Shown here: positions 8,324 to 14,664 of the stretch, one piece after another
How positions within the stretch are numbered: the first letter of the stretch is position 1
Layout of the letters: each line of letters starts with the position of its first letter
From: an uncultured Oscillibacter sp.
Lineage (GTDB): Bacteria > Bacillota > Clostridia > Oscillospirales > Oscillospiraceae
Assembly (NCBI GenBank): GCA_910576845.1
Contig: CAJTJA010000001.1
Location: forward strand, 1 to 64,000
DNA length: 64,000 nt
Direction: 5' to 3'
Notes under the pieces: model-generated
What the model was told of the DNA's origin: nothing
The model's input: the letters and a program-made list of their open reading frames with translations, nothing else
The model's database searches: none
Translations under genes and position numbers: made by a program

Positions 8324-9037
8324 ATGGAAGCCGTTTTGAAAAAACAGGAATTGCAGCGTGCGCGCCTGCGGGCGGTACGCCGGGCAAAGGTACAGGCCCG
8401 GAACGAGCCGCCCCGGCTGACGGTAGGAGCGGAAGTCTTCAACGCCGTCAGTCACGGCTTGGGGGCCTTGGGGGCCGCGGCAGCGCTGACGCTGCTTCTG
8501 GTCCGGTCTCATGGGACCATGGAGCTGCTGGCCTCCGGTGTCTATGGAATCAGCATGGTGCTGATGATGCTGATGAGCTGCACCTATCATGCCATGCCTG
8601 CCGGGTCCGAAGCTAAGCGGGTTCTCCGCCGGTTTGACTATACGTCTATTTATCTGCTCATCGGAGGAACCTTTGCTCCCATCCTGCTGTTGTATCTGGG
8701 CGGACCCTTGGGCGTAATCCTGTTCTGTGCCCAATGGGCTGTCATTCTGGCCGGCGTAACGCTGGTAATGCTTTTCGGCCCCGGCCGCTGGCAGGCACTG
8801 CACTTCACGCTTTATTTTCTCATTGGCTGGAGCGGGCTGGTATTTCTGCCCCGGATGTACCTTTACAGCCGAACCCTGCTATGGTTCATCTTTGCGGGGG
8901 GACTGGCTTATACTCTGGGAATGATTCCCTTCGCCGGAAAGAAAAAGTACGACCACTGCGTTTGGCACATCTTCGTTCTGGCAGGAGCCGCCCTGCATTG
9001 GACCGGCATTTATACCCAGATTTATCTTCTCCGGTAG
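8324..9037 (+). CDS. Haemolysin III / YqfA (PAQR-like) family membrane protein
   Basis: A 237-residue protein with seven predicted membrane helices. It carries the family motifs SCTYHA (near residue 92) and a late DHCVWHIFVLAG, whose Ser/His residues form the metal-like site of the PAQR/haemolysin-III superfamily. Bacterial members are called haemolysin III, but their physiological role (possibly lipid hydrolysis or membrane homeostasis) is uncertain. A basic N-terminal tail precedes helix 1. ATG 8324 has a GGGAGG site; the upstream GTG at 8306 lacks one. It is a single-gene unit with its own promoter, palindrome and terminator. Confidence 0.9.
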   Translation: MEAVLKKQELQRARLRAVRRAKVQARNEPPRLTVGAEVFNAVSHGLGALGAAAALTLLLVRSHGTMELLASGVYGISMVLMMLMSCTYHAMPAGSEAKRVLRRFDYTSIYLLIGGTFAPILLLYLGGPLGVILFCAQWAVILAGVTLVMLFGPGRWQALHFTLYFLIGWSGLVFLPRMYLYSRTLLWFIFAGGLAYTLGMIPFAGKKKYDHCVWHIFVLAGAALHWTGIYTQIYLLR

Positions 9038-9047
9038 AGAAGACATG

Positions 9048-9092
9048 AAAAGCCCGGACATTTTCCCAAGCAAAGACGTCCGGGCTTTTTTC
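9048..9092 (+). terminator. Intrinsic terminator after haemolysin-III gene
   Basis: A perfect 12-bp stem (9048-9059 with 9078-9089) is followed by a T run. Confidence 0.9.
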
Positions 9093-9229
9093 TGCGCTCA
9101 TTTGCCGGCCTCATCTTCTTCCGCTTCCAAATCTATGCCGGACAAAACCGCAAAAAATTACCGGACAGCGGGCCGCAGCCTGAATAAATCCTCAGGCAAA
9201 CACCCAGGTTTTCGAATCCTGGCTGCCGT

Positions 9230-10447
9230 TTATTTTTGAAAGCTGCTCCCGGTTTCCTCCGGTTTCGCTGTTCCAAACGCAATGGAGCCGCCGCCATACT
9301 TTCGGCGGATGCCGTCCATAGCGGCCTCCAGCCGCTCCTGCCTCTTCCTGTTCGGGACTTCGCCGGCAGTAAAAAGATCCGTTTGTTCATAGGCCTCCTC
9401 CTCCGGCATCAGGCTGATGGCAGTAACCGTCAGCGCGCGTATGGGAGACGGGGGCCGCCACAGCTCCCCCACCAGCTCCAGCGCTGCGGCGGAAATGTCC
9501 CGAATCAGACGCGTCGGCGAAACCAGCTGCCGCTGACGGGAGCGATCATGGAAAGCCGGGTCCCGAATCGCCGCATGGACCCCGCCCGCATAGAGTTCCG
9601 CCCGGCGGAGGCGGCTCGCCACACTGTCCGCCAGCAGGCCGATCCCGGCTGTCACTTGCGCCTGCGTAGTGAGATTTTTCGGAAAAGTAATGCCGTTGCC
9701 GATAGATTTTACCCGCTCCGGCTCATGGCGGGAACGCACCGGCTCCCGGTCCAGGCCGTTGGCATAGTCATGAAGCTGGCCCCCCAGCTTCCCCATCAGC
9801 TCCTCCAGCATCCCCCTGGGGCAGGCGGCCAGCTCTCCGATGGTGCTTACGCCATACTGTCCCAAAATTTTCCGCGCGGCACTGCCTACATAGAGCATGT
9901 CCCCCACCGGAAGGGGCCACACCAGCTCCCGCCAGTCTGCCCGAGAGATCACGGTGGTGGCGTCCGGCTTTCTGTAATCGCTTCCCAGCTTGGCAAAAAC
10001 TTTATTAAAAGAAACTCCCACAGAGAGAGTCAGTCCCAGTTCCTTCTTTACCCTCCGGCGAAGGGTATCCGCCAGAGCCGCCCCATCCCCGCCAAAGAGA
10101 TGCAGGGTATGGGTTACGTCCAGCCAGCTCTCGTCGATGCCGAAGGGCTCTACCAAATCAGTGTACTCATCGTAGATGGCGTTGACATTCTGAGAGTAAT
10201 TCCGGTAGAGCCGGTGGTGGGGCGGCAGGAGAATCAGCTCCGGACATTTCTTTTTCGCCTGCCAAATGGTCTCCGCCGTCTGGACGCCGAAGCGCTTGGC
10301 GGGGTCATTTTTCGCCAGGATGATGCCATGGCGGGAGGAAGGGTCTCCGCAGACGGCCACGGGAAGCTTTTTCAATTCCGGACGGTCCAGCAGCTCCACC
10401 GAGGCGTAAAAGCTGTTCAGATCACAGTGGAGAATTACACGGTCCAT
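9230..10447 (-). CDS. dinB: DNA polymerase IV (Y-family, DinB)
   Basis: A 405-residue translesion polymerase. It opens MDRVILHCDLNSFYASVE (first catalytic Asp). The palm motif FGIDESWLDVT near residue 104 carries the other acidic residues, and thumb and little-finger domains follow. Near the end, QTDLF resembles a beta-clamp-binding motif. It copies damaged DNA with low fidelity in the cytosol. ATG 10447 has GAGGAGG 8 bases upstream and gives the normal N-terminus; an ATG 11 codons earlier lacks a site. No clear LexA box was seen. A possible short ORF lies just upstream. Confidence 0.95.
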   Translation of the reverse strand: MDRVILHCDLNSFYASVELLDRPELKKLPVAVCGDPSSRHGIILAKNDPAKRFGVQTAETIWQAKKKCPELILLPPHHRLYRNYSQNVNAIYDEYTDLVEPFGIDESWLDVTHTLHLFGGDGAALADTLRRRVKKELGLTLSVGVSFNKVFAKLGSDYRKPDATTVISRADWRELVWPLPVGDMLYVGSAARKILGQYGVSTIGELAACPRGMLEELMGKLGGQLHDYANGLDREPVRSRHEPERVKSIGNGITFPKNLTTQAQVTAGIGLLADSVASRLRRAELYAGGVHAAIRDPAFHDRSRQRQLVSPTRLIRDISAAALELVGELWRPPSPIRALTVTAISLMPEEEAYEQTDLFTAGEVPNRKRQERLEAAMDGIRRKYGGGSIAFGTAKPEETGSSFQK

Positions 10448-10523
10448 TAAGGAAGCCTCCTCTCTGTTCGATGGCTCCATTATAGCACATCCGTTCTGTT
10501 TTGAAAAGAGAAATCAGCCGCAC

Positions 10524-10655
10524 TTATTTTTCCTGCGCCGGTTTATCCCCTTCCGTCCCCCAACAAAGCGGTGTCAGCTCCCTCAGGGTGACAGTCTCCC
10601 GGGTTTCGCAATCCACCAGAATTTTCGCATCCCGGTTCTCTGGAGGCAGCTGCAT
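10524..10655 (-). CDS. Possible 43-residue ORF upstream of dinB (uncertain)
   Basis: A minus-strand frame from ATG 10655 encodes about 43 residues beginning MQLPPENRDAKILVDCE and ending at 10524. The frame stays open about 30 codons upstream of the ATG without another start. Codon choice resembles real genes here (GC-rich third positions). There is no good ribosome site. It could be a small gene cotranscribed with dinB or the tail of a degraded gene. Small YolD proteins often precede Y-family polymerases, but the resemblance is too weak to claim. Confidence 0.35.
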   Translation of the reverse strand: MQLPPENRDAKILVDCETRETVTLRELTPLCWGTEGDKPAQEK

Positions 10656-10740
10656 CAAAAATCCGGACAGGTCCCGCAGGGCATCCCGCCGCCTGCCGCA
10701 AGGCGGAGGGACGCAGTCCGGAAAAAATAAAAATTAGGGC

Positions 10741-10769
10741 TTGCATTTTTCCTTCCGCTGTCGTATACT
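10741..10769 (+). promoter_or_regulatory. Promoter of ribU leader
   Basis: TTGCAT (10741-10746), 17 bases, TATACT (10764-10769), about 33 bases before the FMN riboswitch. Confidence 0.8.
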
Positions 10770-10802
10770 GACCTCAGGAAACAGAACTGAATACTTTGTC
10801 TT

Positions 10803-10927
10803 CAGGGCGGGGTGAAATTCCCCACTGGCGGTATAGTCCGCGACCGGAGGCTGTTTTCTCAAAACACAGTCTCTGCTGACCCGGTGAAACTCCGGGACCA
10901 ACAGTCACAGTCTGGATGGAAGAAGAT
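10803..10927 (+). ncRNA. FMN riboswitch (RFN element)
   Basis: The leader holds the conserved RFN blocks in order: AGGGCGGGGTGAAATTCCCC, CTGGCGGTA, AGTCCGCGA, CTGACCCGGTGAAACTCCG and CAGTCTGGATGGAAGAAGA. These form the six-helix FMN aptamer. It lies about 110 bases before ribU, so FMN should reduce riboflavin uptake. The bases between aptamer and gene include a GCGCG hairpin (about 10943-10960) that may be part of the expression platform. Confidence 0.95.
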
Positions 10928-11037
10928 GAGTGCGGTTGAGACCGCGCGTTTTCTGCGCGCTTCTTTGCTGCTTGTTCACCTTGGAGAAGTCAAAGGAATC
11001 CAGGGTGTTTTCAAGTATGTAAAGGAGTGTTTTTCTT

Positions 11038-11736
11038 ATGTCCAGCCTCAACAACACCACCGCCGTCCCCGCCGCCCGTCCCCGGGTGACCGTCAAGACC
11101 GTCACGTCTCTTGCTATGCTGGTGGCCCTGACCTATCTTGCTATGCTGATAAGCAACATGCTGCCCAAGGTCTCCGGATTTTTACAGATGGAAATCAAGG
11201 GCACGGTCATTGCCATCGGCGGCTTCCTCTTCGGGCCGCTCTCCGCTGCCGTAATCTCTATTGTGGTGGCTTTCATCGAGATGTTCACCATCAGCGACAC
11301 AGGCATCATCGGCTGTGTCATGAACCTGCTGGCAGCCTGCGCCTTTGCCTGCCCTGCTGCCTTCATCTACCAGAAGATGCGTACTCGGAAGGGCGCGGTC
11401 ATCGGCCTGACGGTGGGTATCATTGCCCTGACCGTTACCATGCTCCTTTGGAACTATCTGATCACCCCTATCTACATGGAGATGCCCCGGGAGGTGGTGG
11501 CCGGGATGCTGCCCACCATTTTCCTCCCCTTCAACCTGGTGAAGGGCGGACTGAACATGGCCCTGACCCTGATCCTTTACAAGCCCGTGGTCACCGCCCT
11601 GCGGAAGGCCCGGCTGGCCCCCGAGCGGGAGAATGCCGCCAGCGGCGACCGCTTCGACGCGGGTTTCCTGCTGTTCTCCCTGGCCCTGCTGGTCACCTTC
11701 GCCCTGCTGGTACTGGTGCTGGCCGGAAAGATTTGA
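11038..11736 (+). CDS. ribU: Riboflavin ECF transporter S component RibU
   Basis: A 232-residue membrane protein with about six helices. It is the substrate-binding S subunit of an energy-coupling-factor transporter. The segment with LKVTSLAMLVALTYLA-like helix 1 and the LWNYLITPIYM stretch (near residue 142) match RibU proteins. The FMN riboswitch in the leader independently supports riboflavin as substrate. The shared EcfA/EcfT module is not in this window. An AAAGGAG site lies before the ATG. The C-terminal hydrophobic helix after a charged linker is slightly longer than usual. Confidence 0.92.
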   Translation: MSSLNNTTAVPAARPRVTVKTVTSLAMLVALTYLAMLISNMLPKVSGFLQMEIKGTVIAIGGFLFGPLSAAVISIVVAFIEMFTISDTGIIGCVMNLLAACAFACPAAFIYQKMRTRKGAVIGLTVGIIALTVTMLLWNYLITPIYMEMPREVVAGMLPTIFLPFNLVKGGLNMALTLILYKPVVTALRKARLAPERENAASGDRFDAGFLLFSLALLVTFALLVLVLAGKI

Positions 11737-11820
11737 ATGCCTTCAGACCTGACCCGGCTTTCAGCACAGAACAAGATGCCAAAAGTCCCGCAGCACTTTA
11801 TCTCAAAAGGCGTGAACCGC

Positions 11821-11853
11821 AAAAGGAACCCTCCATGGGGTTCCTTTTATTTT
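11821..11853 (+). terminator. Intrinsic terminator of ribU
   Basis: An 11-bp perfect stem (11821-11831 with 11838-11848) is followed by ATTTTG. Confidence 0.85.
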
Positions 11854-12188
11854 GAATAGACAGTATTTTCCCCTCCTGCCAAAACTTTTGAAAGGCCCTT
11901 GCGTGGTCAAAAATCACTTCACTACCGCCTGTTTACCGGCAGCAAACTCGGAAAACATTTCAGACGCTTTTCAATCGCAATATCCGCCGGAGCCTTTGGA
12001 AGCCAATCTGTCTGCCCGGCTTCATTGTTCAGCGGGCACACACGCCGCATATGTGCAGAACCACCACCTTCCGATTAGGCCTTGTTTGAAAAATGGCAAA
12101 ACGCCGCCCTTCAGTCATAAAAACCATCCTTGCTTTTGCAAAAAAGGAAATAATTTCAAAAATCATTGCAAAATGTGACAAAAGCAAC
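11854..12188. other. Intergenic region, nothing recognised
   Basis: About 335 AT-rich bases. The open frames lack ribosome sites and conserved motifs. No strong hairpin was seen. Confidence 0.5.
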
Positions 12189-12217
12189 TTGCATTTTTTG
12201 GAAAACCTTGTTATCAT
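12189..12217 (+). promoter_or_regulatory. Promoter of DtxR-like regulator
   Basis: TTGCAT (12189-12194), 17 bases, TATCAT (12212-12217). A GGGGAGG ribosome site and the ATG at 12250 follow. Confidence 0.7.
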
Positions 12218-12249
12218 GGTAAAATTAAACAGAGGGGAGGCGCAGCTCC

Positions 12250-12627
12250 ATGGTTATACACGAATCGGCGGAAGACTATTTGGAATCCATTCTCATCATA
12301 CAAGAACAGTCCGGTCAGGTCAGGTCCATCGACGTGGTAAACAAACTGGGTTTTTCCAAGCCCAGTGTCAGTATTGCCATGAAAAAACTGCGGGAGAGCG
12401 GTTATATCAACATGGCCGGAGACGGAAACATCACGCTCACCGACAGCGGCATGGAAATCGCCAGCCGTATTTATGGCCGTCACAAGACGATTACCCGGCT
12501 TTTTGAGCTGATGGGCGTCTCCCCGGAGCAAGCTGCGGCGGACGCCTGCAAGGTGGAACATGACCTCAGCGAGGAGACTTTCGACTGCATCTGCACCTTT
12601 GTAAAGGGATTAGCGGCAGGAACCTGA
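12250..12627 (+). CDS. DtxR/MntR-family metal-dependent regulator
   Basis: A 125-residue protein. The N-terminal winged helix begins ESAEDYLESILII, and the DNA-reading segment GFSKPSVSIAMKKLRESGYI lies near residues 33-52. A dimerisation domain holds VEHDLSEETFDCI. Metal ligands are plausible at Glu/His of RHKTITRLFELMGV and at CKVEHDLSEE. Family members sense Mn2+ or Fe2+ and repress uptake genes. The protein ends right after the dimerisation domain and has no SH3-like third domain, as in MntR. No metal transporter is adjacent, so the regulon lies elsewhere. Confidence 0.9.
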   Translation: MVIHESAEDYLESILIIQEQSGQVRSIDVVNKLGFSKPSVSIAMKKLRESGYINMAGDGNITLTDSGMEIASRIYGRHKTITRLFELMGVSPEQAAADACKVEHDLSEETFDCICTFVKGLAAGT

Positions 12628-12640
12628 CACCAGCCCTTGC

Positions 12641-12692
12641 AGAGAAGTTTTCGGTAATCTCCACAAAAAAGAGCCGAAAACTTCTCTTTTTG
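12641..12692 (+). terminator. Intrinsic terminator of DtxR-like gene
   Basis: A perfect 14-bp stem (12641-12654 with 12674-12687) is followed by TTTT. It starts 13 bases after the stop codon. Confidence 0.85.
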
Positions 12693-12697
12693 AGCGC

Positions 12698-12726
12698 TTG
12701 TATCTTTTATAATTTTCCGATACAAT
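12698..12726 (+). promoter_or_regulatory. Promoter of ssnA leader
   Basis: TTGTAT (12698-12703), 17 bases, TACAAT (12721-12726). An alternative -10 TATACT lies at 12731-12736. Confidence 0.55.
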
Positions 12727-12739
12727 TGGATATACTAAG

Positions 12740-12852
12740 CAAGGATAGATGGCTGCAACGAAGTGCCGCGCGCACGGGCCCGCACCTGTCTCTCCGTGCG
12801 GGCCGATAGGTGTTTCAAGTCCGAGTGGATTTGAGGCGCCTTTCTTTTTTTT
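12740..12852 (+). ncRNA. Candidate riboswitch/attenuator leader of ssnA
   Basis: The leader can form a 9-bp GC hairpin (12777-12785 with 12796-12804) and then a 14-bp hairpin (12809-12822 with 12827-12840) followed by TTTCTTTTTTTT, which is an intrinsic terminator. A mutually exclusive stem (12783-12790 with 12805-12812, one G-U) breaks both the GC hairpin and the base of the terminator and would act as antiterminator. A short GTGC/GCAC hairpin (12763-12775) precedes these. The layout is that of a riboswitch expression platform. A cis-acting RNA motif named after ssnA has been reported; I could not verify a match. Confidence 0.7.
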
Positions 12853-12880
12853 AAAAAATAATTTGAGGAGGAGTGCCACT

Positions 12881-14224
12881 ATGATCCTACTGGCAAACGG
12901 CAAGCTCATCACACGGGACCCCCAGGGCACAGGCTACCTGCCTGACGGCGGCGTTGTCACTGACGGCGGAAAAATCCTGGAGGTTGGAACCACAGCGGAC
13001 CTAAAAGCAAAATATCCCCAGGCCGAGTTTGTGGATGCCAAGGGCGGGGTTATTATGCCGGGTCTCATCAATGCCCACACCCACATTTATTCCGCCCTGG
13101 CCCGGGGCCTTTCCATCAACGGCTACAACCCCACCAACTTTTATGAGGTGCTGGACGGCCAATGGTGGTACATTGACCGCCACCTGGACCTCTCAGCCAC
13201 TAAGGCCAGCGCTCAGGCCCTGGTGATCGACTCCATCAAGCAGGGCGTCACCACCATTTTCGACCATCACGCTTCCTTCTGTGAAATTCCCGGCTCCCTG
13301 ATGGAAATCGCCAAGGTCACGGAGTCCATGGGCATGCGGGCCTGCCTTTGCTACGAGGTCAGCGACCGGGACGGCGAAGAGAAATCCCTCCAGTCCGTTC
13401 AGGAGAACAGGGACTTCATCGACTACTGTGAAAGCCACCCCAGCGATATGCTGAAGGCCATGTTCGGCGGCCACGCCCTTTTCACCATCTCCGATAAGAC
13501 CTTCGACCGGATGGTTGCCGCCAACAACGGCCGGGTGGGCTATCATATTCACGTGTCCGAAGGCATGAACGACGTCTATGACAGTCTCCAGAACTACGGC
13601 CGCCGTCCGGTTCAGCGCCTCCAGGACCACGGCATCCTGGGGCCCAAGACCATCCTGGGCCACTGTATCCACGTAAATACGGCGGAAATGGACATCATCA
13701 AAGAAACGGATACCATGTGCGTCAACAACCCGGAAAGCAATATGGGCAACGCCGTAGGCTGCTCCCCGGTGCTCCAGCTCATGAAAAAAGGCATTCTGGT
13801 GGGCCTGGGCACTGACGCCTACACCAACGACATGCTGGAGAGCATCAAGGCTGCCCTGACCATTCAGCGGCATAACGCCTGCCTCCCCGGCGTGGGCTGG
13901 TGCGAGGTAACGGACATGCTCTTTAAGAACAATGCCGAAATGGCCCGCCGGGCCGGCTTCCCGGAAATAGGCGTGCTGAAGGCCGGGGCGGCGGCGGATG
14001 TGATTGTCATGGACTACAGGCCCTTCACCCCCTTCTCCGACGCGAACATCGACGGGCACATGCTCTTCGGCATGACAGGCCGCCAGTGCCAGACCACCAT
14101 GATTAACGGTAAAATTCTGATGAAAGACCGCCGGCTCACCGAAATTGACGAGGAGGCCGTCAACGCGGAAATCCTCGCTGTTTCGAAAAAGCTGTGGGGG
14201 ACCCTCAACCATTGTGAGTACTGA
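12881..14224 (+). CDS. ssnA: SsnA-type amidohydrolase (putative aminohydrolase)
   Basis: A 447-residue member of the amidohydrolase superfamily. Metal-binding and catalytic positions are visible as NAHTHIYSAL (near residue 64), FDHHASF, YHIHVSEG, LGHCIHV and GTDAYTND. SsnA proteins are predicted to deaminate or hydrolyse a purine-like ring and are found with YgfK and selenium-dependent molybdenum hydroxylases in purine-catabolic clusters. ATG 12881 has a GAGGAGG site 10 bases upstream. The 5' leader is a candidate attenuator. YgfK lies just downstream, which supports the call; the xanthine dehydrogenase partner is not in the window. Confidence 0.9.
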   Translation: MILLANGKLITRDPQGTGYLPDGGVVTDGGKILEVGTTADLKAKYPQAEFVDAKGGVIMPGLINAHTHIYSALARGLSINGYNPTNFYEVLDGQWWYIDRHLDLSATKASAQALVIDSIKQGVTTIFDHHASFCEIPGSLMEIAKVTESMGMRACLCYEVSDRDGEEKSLQSVQENRDFIDYCESHPSDMLKAMFGGHALFTISDKTFDRMVAANNGRVGYHIHVSEGMNDVYDSLQNYGRRPVQRLQDHGILGPKTILGHCIHVNTAEMDIIKETDTMCVNNPESNMGNAVGCSPVLQLMKKGILVGLGTDAYTNDMLESIKAALTIQRHNACLPGVGWCEVTDMLFKNNAEMARRAGFPEIGVLKAGAAADVIVMDYRPFTPFSDANIDGHMLFGMTGRQCQTTMINGKILMKDRRLTEIDEEAVNAEILAVSKKLWGTLNHCEY

Positions 14225-14323
14225 GAGATCCGTACGCCGAAATTTATTTTTGGATTTTTATATGGATTCATTTACAACCTTCTTGAATATCCCAAATAGG
14301 TTATTTGAAATGGAGGGATTTTC

Positions 14324-14620
14324 GTGGATGTACATGAATTGCGGCAAGAGTTTATCCATTATTTAAAAACAAACGATTCTTATGCCCGTCCGGAAATCAT
14401 GGCCAGCAATGTCCTGTATGCGTACTACCATGACATCGGCATCCCATTTCAGCAGATTTTTCTTGACGAAGACTCTATGAAAAGCGCCAGAGAACTACTG
14501 ATTACGCATTTTGAGACAAAGGAAAATCCAAGGAAGAATCCCAAAAGACACGCTTCCATTCATTATGGTTGTTGGTTGAAATTTAAAGAATTTTTGGATT
14601 TGTCCGGCAGAACTCTTTAA
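14324..14620 (+). CDS. AT-rich orphan protein of unknown function
   Basis: A 98-residue protein starting at GTG 14324 behind a GGAGGG site. It begins with a helical segment DVHELRQEFIHYLKTND and ends in a basic, aromatic stretch (HASIHYGCWLKFKEF). No signal peptide or membrane helix is visible. I recognise no family. Codon use and base composition are clearly more AT-rich than the flanking ssnA and ygfK, which suggests recent acquisition. It sits between two genes that are normally neighbours. Confidence 0.6.
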   Translation: MDVHELRQEFIHYLKTNDSYARPEIMASNVLYAYYHDIGIPFQQIFLDEDSMKSARELLITHFETKENPRKNPKRHASIHYGCWLKFKEFLDLSGRTL

Positions 14621-14664
14621 CGCAGAACACGAAATTATTTATATTTTATATGGAGGATCGTGAA

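Noticed and set aside
9190..9228. tRNA 3'-end-like stretch (CCAGG-loop-CCTGG with TTCGAAT)
   Set aside because: The T-loop is too long by two bases and there is no matching acceptor, D or anticodon arm upstream. It may be a decayed tRNA end but is not a tRNA gene.
10524..10655. Assigning the short ORF before dinB to YolD
   Set aside because: Position fits, but length and sequence do not clearly match; left as an uncertain ORF.
12777..12812. H-type pseudoknot in the ssnA leader
   Set aside because: The two stems would need a zero-length loop across a 9-bp helix. They are better read as mutually exclusive hairpins.
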